Source: an uncultured Collinsella sp.
GTDB lineage: Bacteria; Actinomycetota; Coriobacteriia; Coriobacteriales; Coriobacteriaceae
Assembly (NCBI GenBank): GCA_902463875.1
Contig: CABQHR010000005.1
Span: 1 to 26,348 of the forward strand
Length of the DNA: 26,348 nt
Direction of reading: 5' to 3'
Part shown: positions 8,428 through 15,335 of the stretch, piece after piece
How the letters are laid out: the number at the start of each line of letters is the position of its first letter
How positions within the stretch are numbered: position 1 is the stretch's first letter
The notes under the pieces: model-generated
Told to the model about the DNA's origin: nothing
The model's input: the letters and a program-made list of their open reading frames with translations, nothing else
The model's database searches: none
Translations under genes and position numbers: made by a program

Positions 8428-8510
8428 AGCACCCGGATTCGGGGTCCCAACCCTCCTCGCGTACCAACGCGCGCTTCGTCGGGCTTGTCGCTCCCGACTC
8501 CGGGCACTCT
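8426..8510 (+). other. Long imperfect stem overlapping the permease 1 stop codon
   Basis: AGAG, CCCGGA and TCGGG (8426-8443) pair with CCCGA, TCCGGG and CTCT (8493-8510), with a CA/CA internal mismatch and one T/C mismatch. The loop carries a smaller hairpin (CGCGT/ACGCG near 8458). A UUCG-capped stem, GCCTC/GAGGC, follows at 8512-8525. No T-run follows, so this may be a 3'-end processing stem rather than an intrinsic terminator. A CA/CA mismatch also occurs in the outer stem of the element at 10016. Confidence 0.5.
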
Positions 8511-8530
8511 AGCCTCTTCGGAGGCGTGCC

Positions 8531-8766
8531 CAAGCGACAGGTTTGCTAACCATTCCCCCGGGGTGGGTGTGAGCGATAGCTCCGGTAACCACCGCCCACC
8601 CCAATCTCTCTTCCGTATCCTTCGTGCGTTTTGTCTCCGCGCACTTGGTTACGTCGTCGCTTGCCGGTGCGATTCCGTGAAAACCGGCACCGGGCGCCCC
8701 GACCTTTGCCGGGGAACGGGCGCCTACCATCTCTTGGTTTTAGGCTGCGGGTAACCCGCCCGCAGC
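8531..8766 (+). promoter_or_regulatory. Multibranched structured leader of agmatine deiminase 1
   Basis: Within a 368-base gap, CAAGCGAC (8531-8538) pairs perfectly with GTCGCTTG (8656-8663). Just inside, TAACC (8547-8551) pairs with GGTTA (8647-8651). Enclosed branches are GGGGTGGG/CCCACCCC (8560-8567 with 8595-8602), capped by GAGC/GCTC (8571-8582), and GTGCG/CGCAC near 8625-8645. Next come two mutually exclusive hairpins, GCCGGT/ACCGGC (8663-8668 with 8683-8688) or CCGGTGC/GCACCGG (8664-8670 with 8687-8693). The last stem, GCTGCGGG/CCCGCAGC (8744-8751 with 8759-8766), ends 17 bases before the ribosome site. The layout recalls an aptamer plus switching platform, but I cannot match it to a riboswitch class I know. 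Nothing in the gap looks like a gene. Confidence 0.5.
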
Positions 8767-8795
8767 AAGCGATCGTTCGATTTGGAGGAAATCTT

Positions 8796-10001
8796 ATGCG
8801 TACGATCACCGAGTCCGAGTCCACCCCCAAGGCCGACGGCTTCTTCATGCCCGCCGAGTTCGCCCCGCAGGATCGCGTGTGGATGGGCTGGCCCCACCGC
8901 ACCGACACCTGGGCCCACGGCGCCAAGCCGGCCCAGAAGCAGTATGCCGCCATCGCCCGCGCCATCTCCGAGTTCACCCCGGTCTATATGTGCGCCAACC
9001 AGGTCGACTACGCCAACTGCAAGGCCGTCTTCGAGAACGACGAGAACGTCACCGTCATCGAGATGACCACCGACGACGCCTGGTTCCGCGACACCGCCGC
9101 CACCTACGTCATCAACGGCAAGGGCGAGAAGCGCGCCAACCACTGGCACTTCAACGCCTACGGCGGTCTGGTCGACGGCCTGTACTTCCCGTGGGACAAG
9201 GACGAGCAGATCGCCCTTAAGATGGCTGAGCTTTCCGGCTGCCGTCGCTATCGTCCCGATGACATGATCCTCGAGGGCGGCTCCATCACCGTTGACGGCG
9301 AGGGCACCCTTGTCGTGACCGACCAGTGCCTGCTCTCCCCGGGCCGCACCTGCTCTGCGGTGCTCGAGGAGGAAGAGGATCCCGAGTCCATCTGGCCCAA
9401 GTACCGCAAGAAGTTTGAGCCCTGGAGCGAGGAGCTTCGTGCCTACATGGACGAGCACCTCAAGGATTACCTGGGTGTCGAGAAGGTCATCTGGGTCAAG
9501 GAGGGCATCGACCCCGAGGAGACCAACGGCCACATCGACGACGTCGCCACGTTCATCGCGCCGGGCGTCATGGCCTGCATTTGGACCGACGATCCCGAGT
9601 ATCCGTTCTACGAGCAGTGCCACGCTGCCTACGAGACCCTCTCCAACGCCGTCGACGCCAAGGGCCGCAAGATGAAGGTCTACAAGCTCTGCATGCCCGT
9701 GAACCCGCTGTTCATGGACCAGGCTTCCTGCGACACCATCGACGCCGACGAGAACGCCGAGCCGCGCGTCCCCGACGAGCCGCTGATCGCCTCCTACATG
9801 AACTACCTCGTGACCAACCACGGCGTTATCGTCCCGCAGTACGGCGACGAGAACGACCAGCTGGCCGTCGACACGCTCCAGAAGATCTACGACGAGGTCT
9901 GGGGCGAGGGCGTCTACAAGTGCGTCGGCGTTCAGTCCGAGCAGGTCGTCTTCGGTGGCGGCAACATCCACTGCATTACTCAGCAGGAGCCGTCCGCGTA
10001 A
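8796..10001 (+). CDS. aguA: Agmatine deiminase 1 (with insertion)
   Basis: The 401-residue enzyme belongs to the guanidino-group-modifying fold and hydrolyses agmatine to N-carbamoylputrescine and ammonia. Expected catalytic residues are visible: Asp99 in WFRD, Glu160 in DMILEGGS, His246 in TNGHIDD, and the nucleophile Cys393 in GGGNIHCITQQ. Compared with agmatine deiminase 2 in the same window, it has about 25 extra residues at 182-220, rich in Glu then Lys/Trp. It also reads RDTAAT after Asp99, where the other copy has RDPGPAF. The start is the ATG at 8796 behind TTTGGAGGAAA; a longer frame from 8631 would run through the structured leader. Codon use is strongly biased, as in ptcA. It may be a true agmatine deiminase of altered specificity, or act on a related guanidino amine. 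Confidence 0.9.
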   Translation: MRTITESESTPKADGFFMPAEFAPQDRVWMGWPHRTDTWAHGAKPAQKQYAAIARAISEFTPVYMCANQVDYANCKAVFENDENVTVIEMTTDDAWFRDTAATYVINGKGEKRANHWHFNAYGGLVDGLYFPWDKDEQIALKMAELSGCRRYRPDDMILEGGSITVDGEGTLVVTDQCLLSPGRTCSAVLEEEEDPESIWPKYRKKFEPWSEELRAYMDEHLKDYLGVEKVIWVKEGIDPEETNGHIDDVATFIAPGVMACIWTDDPEYPFYEQCHAAYETLSNAVDAKGRKMKVYKLCMPVNPLFMDQASCDTIDADENAEPRVPDEPLIASYMNYLVTNHGVIVPQYGDENDQLAVDTLQKIYDEVWGEGVYKCVGVQSEQVVFGGGNIHCITQQEPSA

Positions 10002-10015
10002 TTGTCTGTCTTCCC

Positions 10016-10098
10016 GAGGCACGGCACCTTCCCGTTCATTCGTCGCTTGCGTACCAAAGTACGCGGCGCTCCTCTTTCACGGGAATCTGCCGCACCTC
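10016..10098. repeat. Nested stem-loop element, copy 2
   Basis: GAGGCACGGCA (10016-10026) pairs with TGCCGCACCTC (10088-10098) except for a CA/CA mismatch. TTCCCGT (10029-10035) pairs with ACGGGAA (10079-10085). The inner hairpin lies around GCGTAC/GTACGC at 10050-10065. The core 10033-10081 is the reverse complement of the core at 4369-4418 with about 85% identity, and stem bases change in compensating pairs. It begins 15 bases after the agmatine deiminase 1 stop. Confidence 0.65.
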
Positions 10099-10100
10099 AG

Positions 10101-10199
10101 AAACCCAGCCGATCAATCGGACAGTCGGTGAATCGCACCGTGACCATCTCGGGGCATTGATGGTCGGTTTATTCGATGTCTTGGTCGGCTGGGTTTTTC
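10101..10199 (+). terminator. Compound terminator with two internal hairpins
   Basis: AAACCCAGCCGA (10101-10112) pairs perfectly with TCGGCTGGGTTT (10185-10196), followed at once by a run of T residues interrupted by one C. Inside are CGGTG/CACCG (10126-10140) and GACCATC/GATGGTC (10142-10148 with 10159-10165), making a closed multi-branch. It is a plausible intrinsic terminator for the ptcA-aguA transcript. The internal branches are unusual and could make it conditional or the 3' end of a small RNA. Confidence 0.6.
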
Positions 10200-10205
10200 T
10201 TTGGA

Positions 10206-10327
10206 CACTCCGTTGCCTCCACTTCGGAGTGCCCGCCTCTTTGATTGAGTACGCGTCTGATCTGGGATTTATTGCGGGTTAGGCCAATTGTTCGCTTGAA
10301 TATCCCAGGTCAGACGCGTCTTCAATT
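10206..10327 (+). promoter_or_regulatory. Stem-loops in the long leader of permease 2
   Basis: CACTCCG (10206-10212) pairs with CGGAGTG (10225-10231). Then 10251-10268 pairs with 10302-10319 as an 18-base stem with a single G-T wobble, around a 33-base loop. After one mismatch the pairing continues over 10243-10249 with 10321-10327. No T-run follows. The 545-base gap 10002-10546 has no gene I trust, and this stem is its strongest single structure. It could be an RNase III site, a leader-RNA domain or a DNA operator. Confidence 0.5.
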
Positions 10328-10374
10328 GCCAAAAGATTCCGGTCGCAATCGCGGCCGTTTTGATCGGAGTATCT

Positions 10375-10557
10375 ATGTACCAGCGTATCGTTATCTACAC
10401 GCGCCTGTTCCGCGAGCGTTGGTCCAACAATTGCATCCTCTCTTCTCTTTGGGATGGCACCTGCACCGGTGACGCGGCCTGCAACCCTACCTTGGGCTGC
10501 GCCTTCGGTACAGATGCCATCCTTTTTGCTGTAGGGGAAGCGTGCCATGGCAGGTAA
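10375..10557 (+). CDS. Candidate 60-residue leader ORF before permease 2
   Basis: An ATG at 10375 follows CGGAG at five to six bases and opens a 60-codon frame. It runs through the terminator-like hairpin at 10452-10527 and ends ten bases inside the permease 2 gene. The peptide has five Cys residues after residue 19 and matches no family I recognise. Its only support is the ribosome site, the overlap with the next gene and the position over a terminator, where translation could control read-through. It may be chance. Confidence 0.25.
   Translation: MYQRIVIYTRLFRERWSNNCILSSLWDGTCTGDAACNPTLGCAFGTDAILFAVGEACHGR
10452..10527 (+). terminator. Attenuator-like terminator just before permease 2
   Basis: GGATGGCA (10452-10459) pairs perfectly with TGCCATCC (10515-10522). 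The stem continues inward through CTG/CAG and ACCG/CGGT, separated by single C-A mismatches, and is followed immediately by five T residues (10523-10527). The ribosome site GGGGAA of permease 2 starts seven bases later and the ATG 20 bases later. An intrinsic terminator in this position can only make sense if it is conditional, so attenuation or riboswitch control is inferred. Confidence 0.6.
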
Positions 10558-11956
10558 AAAGTTCTCCCTGTTCGAGGTCATCCTCTCGGTTATCTGCGTT
10601 GTCTTTACCATCGAGGCGGCTGCTCCGGCATCTGCCATGGGTAACGTGCAGTTCTTCTGGTGGATCTTCCTTATCATTACGTTTTTGCTTCCCTATGGCC
10701 TGGTGGTGGCCGAGCTCGGTACGGCGTTCGATTCCGAGGGCGGCCTGTACGACTGGGTTCGCCTGGGCTTGGGAGACCGTTGGGGTGCACGCTGCTCCTG
10801 GTGCTATTGGGTCAACTTTCCACTGTGGGTGGCAAGTATCGCCTGCATGTTCCCCAGTGTCATCAATGCGGTATGGGGCATCGAATTTTCGCTTGGGGTC
10901 CGAATTGCCATCGAGCTTACCTTTGTGTGGGGCGTCACGGTCATGGCAATGCAGCCGGTGGCCGAGGCCGATTGGGTCATGGATGGCGGCGCCGTCATCA
11001 AGGTGCTCATTACCGCCGTGGTGGGAATCATCGGCATCTGGTTTGCCTGCAACAACGGCTTTGCCAACAATATGTCGCTTAAGACCTTCATTCCAGATCT
11101 GGGCGACACCAATTCGTTGACGTACCTATCGATCATCCTATTCAACTTTATGGGCTTTGAGGTGGTCGCGACCTTTGCCAGCACGATGAAGAACCCATCG
11201 CGCGATATCCCCAAGGCGGTTATCGCCGGTGGCGTTGCCATCGCGGCGATCTACATTATCTGTGGCATCGGTATTGGAGCCGCGGTTCCCACCGAGCAGC
11301 TTTCACTCGATTCGGGCATTGTGGACGCGGTTGCCGCCATGGTGGGGCGCGCTCACCCGCTGGCGATGGTCGTGGGCGTGGCCTTTCTGGTAACGCTGTT
11401 TGCCAACATGATCTGTTGGAGCTTTGGCGTCAACAACGTGGCGAGCTATGCCGCGCGCCATGGCAACATGCCGCGTCCCTTTGCGCTGGTGTCCAAGAAG
11501 ACCGGCATGCCCAACGGCTCGGCACTCATTAACGGTTGTTTTGCCAGCTTGGTGCTGCTACTTCAGATTCCGCTGGGCGAAGGTTCCGACGTCTTTTGGG
11601 TCTTCTTCTCGATGAACGTCGTCTTTCTGCTCATGAGCTATATCCCGATGTTCCCGGCGTTTTGGCGCCTGCGTAAATACGACGACCGCCCACGTGTGTT
11701 CCGCGCGCCCTTCGAGGGCAAGGTGCTTGCGGTAGCGCTTGCGGTGCCGGTGGTAGAGCTCGTGCTTTCGATTGTTGCGACAACCGTGCCGCTTAACAGC
11801 TCGCCCGCCGAGATGTCAAAGTTGCCGATCCTCATGGGTGTGGTGATCGGCGTGTTGCTGGGCGAGGTTTCGCGCCTCATATCGCGCCGCGGCCGCAGCA
11901 TCGACAATCCCGGCGTTGGCGCAAGGGGGACAGGTCGCTTTGCACCAAAACAGTAG
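10547..11956 (+). CDS. APC-family amine/amino acid antiporter 2
   Basis: This 469-residue, twelve-helix APC permease is clearly paralogous to the one at 6988. The N-terminal blocks EAAAPASAMGNVQFFWW and LYDWVRLGLGDRWGARCSW, and the block FMGFEVVATFASTMKNPSRD, align directly, and both end with a short polar cytoplasmic tail. It probably exchanges agmatine or a related amine for its product, by context. The start at 10547 follows GGGGAA with seven bases between. Codon use is looser than in permease 1, with more T- and G-ending codons, so expression is probably lower or conditional. The upstream attenuator-like hairpin supports separate control from the ptcA-aguA block. It is the last plus-strand gene before the small minus-strand gene at 11992. 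Confidence 0.85.
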   Translation: MAGKKFSLFEVILSVICVVFTIEAAAPASAMGNVQFFWWIFLIITFLLPYGLVVAELGTAFDSEGGLYDWVRLGLGDRWGARCSWCYWVNFPLWVASIACMFPSVINAVWGIEFSLGVRIAIELTFVWGVTVMAMQPVAEADWVMDGGAVIKVLITAVVGIIGIWFACNNGFANNMSLKTFIPDLGDTNSLTYLSIILFNFMGFEVVATFASTMKNPSRDIPKAVIAGGVAIAAIYIICGIGIGAAVPTEQLSLDSGIVDAVAAMVGRAHPLAMVVGVAFLVTLFANMICWSFGVNNVASYAARHGNMPRPFALVSKKTGMPNGSALINGCFASLVLLLQIPLGEGSDVFWVFFSMNVVFLLMSYIPMFPAFWRLRKYDDRPRVFRAPFEGKVLAVALAVPVVELVLSIVATTVPLNSSPAEMSKLPILMGVVIGVLLGEVSRLISRRGRSIDNPGVGARGTGRFAPKQ

Positions 11957-11991
11957 CGCCGCGAGTTGTGCGGTGCTAGATGCATCTTGGA

Positions 11992-12183
11992 TTACTGCTC
12001 ACGCTGCTCGGGATCAGATGCGAGCTTGGGTGCAAAGTAGGGGACGTGGCCCAGGTAGGGGCAGCTGTCCGAACGCGCCTCAACGGCGCAGGGGACATTG
12101 TCGTAGGTCATGGAAGAACCGAGTCGGGTGATGGCCTTGGCGGCGGGCGCGACGAGCATCTTGAGCGGAGCGATCGGTGTCAT
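11992..12183 (-). CDS. Small protein of unknown function
   Basis: A 63-residue frame starts at the ATG at 12183 with AAAGGAG six bases upstream, a site as good as those of the large genes. The protein has a hydrophobic N-terminal third (MTPIAPLKMLVAPAAKAITR) and then a polar part with two Cys residues and the string SCPYLGHVPYFAPK. I recognise no family. It is convergent with permease 2 and divergent from the membrane LuxR gene at 12312, sharing an operator-like region with it. A role as a small accessory protein is possible, but nothing in the sequence shows it. Confidence 0.6.
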   Translation of the reverse strand: MTPIAPLKMLVAPAAKAITRLGSSMTYDNVPCAVEARSDSCPYLGHVPYFAPKLASDPEQREQ

Positions 12184-12214
12184 GGCATCTCCTTTCATCG
12201 GTGAGACACAGCTT

Positions 12215-12241
12215 GTTTATCTAAACGATACAGTACGTTTA
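12215..12241. promoter_or_regulatory. Overlapping palindromes of TAAAC/GTTTA half-sites
   Basis: GTTTA (12215-12219), TAAAC (12222-12226) and GTTTA (12237-12241) form two overlapping palindromes. One has a two-base centre; the other is TAAACG/CGTTTA around eight bases (12222-12241). They lie between the divergent small gene and the second membrane LuxR gene. The same half-site occurs in the control regions at 5589-5632 and 13387-13422, suggesting a shared regulator family. Confidence 0.5.
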
Positions 12242-12311
12242 ATCGGTGAGTCTAATCTTGCGGCAAAGAATCTGTCAACATCCTCACAGCATCTAGACAG
12301 GGGAGGCGGGC

Positions 12312-13304
12312 ATGAGTTTCGCGTTCTATATCTACACCACGATTATCATGGGTGTGGCTCTGGTGACCAGTGCCGTGGCATTGGTGGTTTGGCTCATGAC
12401 GCGCCGTCGCGACAGCCTCGTGGCCGCGGCGGGTTTTTTGCTCTATATGCTCGATATGTCGGTCATCTTTTTTGACGAGTACAATCGGCTCAAATACGAC
12501 TACGCCGTTACCTTTAGCGAGCCGCTGCAGCACCCCTTGCTGCGCTGCGTGCTTGGTATTGCCATCTATGCCTGCGTGGTGCTATGGATGTTTGCGCGCT
12601 TGCGCAAAAGACCGACGTCGCGCATGCTCGGACTCGCTATCGTGCCGTTTTCAATCTTGCAATTGCTGCTGGTGCCTCGCAGCGGCGCTGCCGGAGAGGT
12701 GCAGCAGTATCTCTTTTGGCTCACGCGTGACCTGGGCAATGTAGGATGTCTTGCCTATGCCGCCTGGCATTACCGGTACAGAGCAACGCGTGTTGAGAAA
12801 CTCGACCTCGACCGCTCAAAGCTCTTTTGGAAGGTGGCCTTCGTTCTTGTGTTTTGCGTGATCGCCGAGGACACCTACATGATCTTGTTCTGCCGCCCCG
12901 ACTCCCAAAACCCCGTCATCGGCCTCTTTTTGTGGTATCTGTCCGAGCGCAATATCTCCGAAAACGTGCTGCTCGTGGTATGCGCGGCTCAGCTTTTTTG
13001 CCAGTTTAGCCATATCCTGCGTGTGTATGCCCGTCATCCGCGTGCCGATGAGGACGTGGCAGCCGAGAGCGCAAGCTCTGAGGACGATCTCGCATCGCGT
13101 GTGGTGATTTATGCCGACGCCCATAAGCTGTCACGGCGCGAGCAGGAGGTGCTCACGCTGGTGCTGAAGGGCAACGACGCCCAAAACATCGCCAGCGAGT
13201 TGGTCATCAGCCCTGGCACGGTCAAGGCACACTTGCATCGCATCTACGTTAAAAGCGGCGCCTCCAACCGAGATGACCTTATAGATACCTTTTGGCGTTC
13301 CTAG
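12312..13304 (+). CDS. Membrane-bound LuxR-family regulator, paralogue 2
   Basis: The 330-residue protein has the same plan as the one at 4485. Seven hydrophobic helices lie in the first 235 residues, then a charged linker (242-262), then a LuxR helix-turn-helix at about 272-330 with LSRREQEVLTLVLKG (273-287) and SPGTVKAHLHRIYVKSG. Shared membrane marks are FFDEY at 53-57, IAED at 184-187 and SERNISEN at 211-218. The start at 12312 follows GGGGAGG. It precedes an amidohydrolase and a MATE exporter on the same strand, separated by 315 bases holding TAAAC repeats, so it probably controls that pair. The ligand is unknown; acidic residues in the membrane helices would suit a cationic amine. Confidence 0.87.
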   Translation: MSFAFYIYTTIIMGVALVTSAVALVVWLMTRRRDSLVAAAGFLLYMLDMSVIFFDEYNRLKYDYAVTFSEPLQHPLLRCVLGIAIYACVVLWMFARLRKRPTSRMLGLAIVPFSILQLLLVPRSGAAGEVQQYLFWLTRDLGNVGCLAYAAWHYRYRATRVEKLDLDRSKLFWKVAFVLVFCVIAEDTYMILFCRPDSQNPVIGLFLWYLSERNISENVLLVVCAAQLFCQFSHILRVYARHPRADEDVAAESASSEDDLASRVVIYADAHKLSRREQEVLTLVLKGNDAQNIASELVISPGTVKAHLHRIYVKSGASNRDDLIDTFWRS

Positions 13305-13334
13305 CCTCATTCTTCCTCGCATGCGGGTCTTGCT

Positions 13335-13437
13335 GTGTGGGCGGCCACACCGTTGGGCGTAATGAAGCGGTAATAATCTCAGACAATAAACCTGCAGGTA
13401 AAGCGTGTAAACCTGCTTAAACTGACCGTTTGCGGTC
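13335..13437. promoter_or_regulatory. Control region with phased TAAAC repeats upstream of amidohydrolase 1
   Basis: A hairpin, GTGTGG/CCACAC (13335-13350), follows the LuxR gene. TAAAC occurs in direct orientation at 13387, 13408 and 13418, spaced 21 and 10 bases, that is two turns and one turn of helix. TAAACCTGC is repeated at the first two. ACCGTTTGCGGT (13425-13436) matches ACCGTTCGCGGT at 5568-5579 beside the other TAAAC array. This looks like an operator array for the adjacent membrane LuxR protein. Confidence 0.5.
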
Positions 13438-13479
13438 CCTGGCCTTGGCGCGGATTTGCCCCTGTGTATCAATGGGTGT

Positions 13480-13590
13480 AGCGCGAAGCCGCGGACGTGG
13501 GACAGACGTCCGAGCACGGCTTGTAGGCACGCGCCGATGCGGGAGCGCTACGCTCCCAACCGAGTGCCCACGCGGGCGGTGCGTCCGCGT
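13480..13590 (+). other. Structured leader of amidohydrolase 1
   Basis: Nested pairing joins GCGCG with CGCGC, AAGCCG with CGGCTT, and CGGACGT (13492-13498) with ACGTCCG (13506-13512). Then come the three-base-loop hairpin GGGAGCG/CGCTCCC (13541-13557) and ACGCGG/CCGCGT near 13570-13590. The ribosome site GAGGAGG follows at 13608-13614. There is no T-run and no gene here. It resembles the other long folded leaders of this region in style but not in sequence. Confidence 0.4.
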
Positions 13591-13619
13591 TGCAACCAAA
13601 GATGCCTGAGGAGGCTCAC

Positions 13620-15248
13620 ATGGACAAGGCTGATGTAGTTATCAAGAGCGACGCCGTCTTTACCGGCGATGGACTCGAGCCGTTTAAGGGCGGCGTTGCC
13701 GTGCGGGGCGATAAAATCGTTGCCTGCGGTGACGATGCTCACCTGGCACCGTTTATCGGTCCCGATACCGAGGTGCGCGACTTTGGCGACCAGCTCGTCA
13801 TGCCCGGCCTGATCGACTCGCACACGCATTTTGCCCAGGGCGCGTTTATGACCGACCCCGATTTTGCCGTCAACCTCATCGACTGCACCAGTTTTGAGAT
13901 GGCGATGGAACGTGTCGTGGCGTTTGCGGCCGACCATCCCGATAACGAGTGGATTCTGGGCTGCCAGATTATCCAGTTCCAGTGGGATGTCCCCGAGATG
14001 CCCACGGCCGCGATGATCGATGAGTACATCTCCGACCGCCCGGTATTTCTGCAGCAGGTTGACTTGCATACCTTTAGTGCCAATACCTGCGCCATCAACA
14101 AGGTGGGAGTAACTTCGCAGACGCCCGATCCCGCAGGCGGCAAGATCCTTAAGGATGCCGACGGCAATCTGACGGGCGTGTTTTCCAACAACGCCGGCGC
14201 CTTCTTTATGGACGAGGTCTACGACCCAGCGCCCGAGGTTGTTGACGCGTCGTTTGCAAAAACCGCCCGGCACGCCAATGCCCTGGGAATCACTACGGTC
14301 GGCATGGTCAATCCTACGTTTGTGAGCATGGAAAACCCGTATGCGGTGTTGGCAGGTCTTAATGCCAAGGGCGACTTGCCGCTGCGCGTGTTCCTGTACA
14401 CCGACCTGTTCGAAAACGAGTCCTTGACGCTCGAGCAGATCAAGGAGAAATACGCCTTCCCGGGTACGCAGGTGGAGTGGCACGGCTTTAAGCAGTTCCT
14501 TGATGGTGTGTGCTCCGACCATACCGCCTGGATGCTTGAACCCTATAGCAACGCACCCGACACCTGTGGTGAGCCCGCGGAGGAGCCGGAGCGCATCCGT
14601 GCTGCCATCCTGAGGGCGCAGGAATGGGGCGTTGACACGCGCATCCATGCAATCGGCGATCGCTCGGTGCGTTTTGTGCTCGATTGCTTTGAGGAGGGCG
14701 AGCGCTTGCATGGCAAGCGGGATTGTCGCCACTCCATGGAGCACAACGAGACGGTTCAACCCGAGGATATGCCGCGTTATGCCGAGCTCGGCGTCTGCCC
14801 CGGCATGCAGCCGTGGCACATGCTGCTCGATATGGCTGACCTTGCCAAGGACGAAGCCGTGGGTCCCGAGCGTGCCGCGCTTTCGTGGCCCCTGCATAGC
14901 CTGCTTGCCAGCGGAGCCGTGGTGCACCTGGGCAGTGACTTCCCCGTTGTGGGCTTGGAGCCCATGGAGGAGGTGTACGGCGCGGTCTTCCGCATGCTCG
15001 AGGACGGTTCCAACCCTGAGGGCTGGTTCCCCCAGGAGCGCATTACCATGGCCGAGGCTCTGCGCGCCTACACCTATGGCAGCGCCTACGCCATGCATGC
15101 CGAGGACCGCATCGGCACGCTCGCGTGCGGCAAACAGGCAGATATCTGCGTGCTCGACCGCAATCTCTTTGATTGCGAGCCGGCCGAGGTGCTCGAGGCT
15201 ACCGCAGCCCTCACGATGATCGCCGGCAAGGTGGTCTTTGAGGCATAG
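13620..15248 (+). CDS. Metal-dependent amidohydrolase, YtcJ/NfdA-like (cytosolic)
   Basis: This 542-residue enzyme belongs to the amidohydrolase-3 family, whose known members include N-substituted formamide deformylase. Metal-site motifs are DSHTHF (66-71), HGFKQFLDG with Lys291, RIHAIGD with His343, SMEHNE with His375 and LGSDFPV with Asp440. The beta-sandwich halves lie at both ends and there is no export signal, so it acts in the cytosol. The start is the ATG at 13620 behind GAGGAGG; an in-frame ATG upstream lacks a site. It sits between a membrane LuxR gene and a MATE exporter 87 bases downstream, probably one operon with the latter. The substrate is not readable from sequence. An N-acyl, N-carbamoyl or N-formyl amine would fit the agmatine setting, as inference. 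Confidence 0.87.
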   Translation: MDKADVVIKSDAVFTGDGLEPFKGGVAVRGDKIVACGDDAHLAPFIGPDTEVRDFGDQLVMPGLIDSHTHFAQGAFMTDPDFAVNLIDCTSFEMAMERVVAFAADHPDNEWILGCQIIQFQWDVPEMPTAAMIDEYISDRPVFLQQVDLHTFSANTCAINKVGVTSQTPDPAGGKILKDADGNLTGVFSNNAGAFFMDEVYDPAPEVVDASFAKTARHANALGITTVGMVNPTFVSMENPYAVLAGLNAKGDLPLRVFLYTDLFENESLTLEQIKEKYAFPGTQVEWHGFKQFLDGVCSDHTAWMLEPYSNAPDTCGEPAEEPERIRAAILRAQEWGVDTRIHAIGDRSVRFVLDCFEEGERLHGKRDCRHSMEHNETVQPEDMPRYAELGVCPGMQPWHMLLDMADLAKDEAVGPERAALSWPLHSLLASGAVVHLGSDFPVVGLEPMEEVYGAVFRMLEDGSNPEGWFPQERITMAEALRAYTYGSAYAMHAEDRIGTLACGKQADICVLDRNLFDCEPAEVLEATAALTMIAGKVVFEA

Positions 15249-15335
15249 CGCCATCGTTTGATTGGGCGGCTTGGTGCCAGTTGTCAGCCGCCTGACATCC
15301 ATTCAGCACTACTCTCTCAAGGAAAGGGGAGAACA

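Noticed and set aside
8560..8602. T-box antiterminator motif
   Set aside because: GGGTGG-like and ACCACCG strings occur, but the T-box sequence with its specifier stem and terminator is not present on either strand.
8531..8766. Cobalamin riboswitch before agmatine deiminase 1
   Set aside because: A GGTGCGATTCC string recalls one conserved block, but the B12 box and other core elements are not present.
13548..15302. 584-codon minus-strand open frame over amidohydrolase 1
   Set aside because: It is a shadow of a gene with all metal-site motifs on the plus strand and has no start signal.
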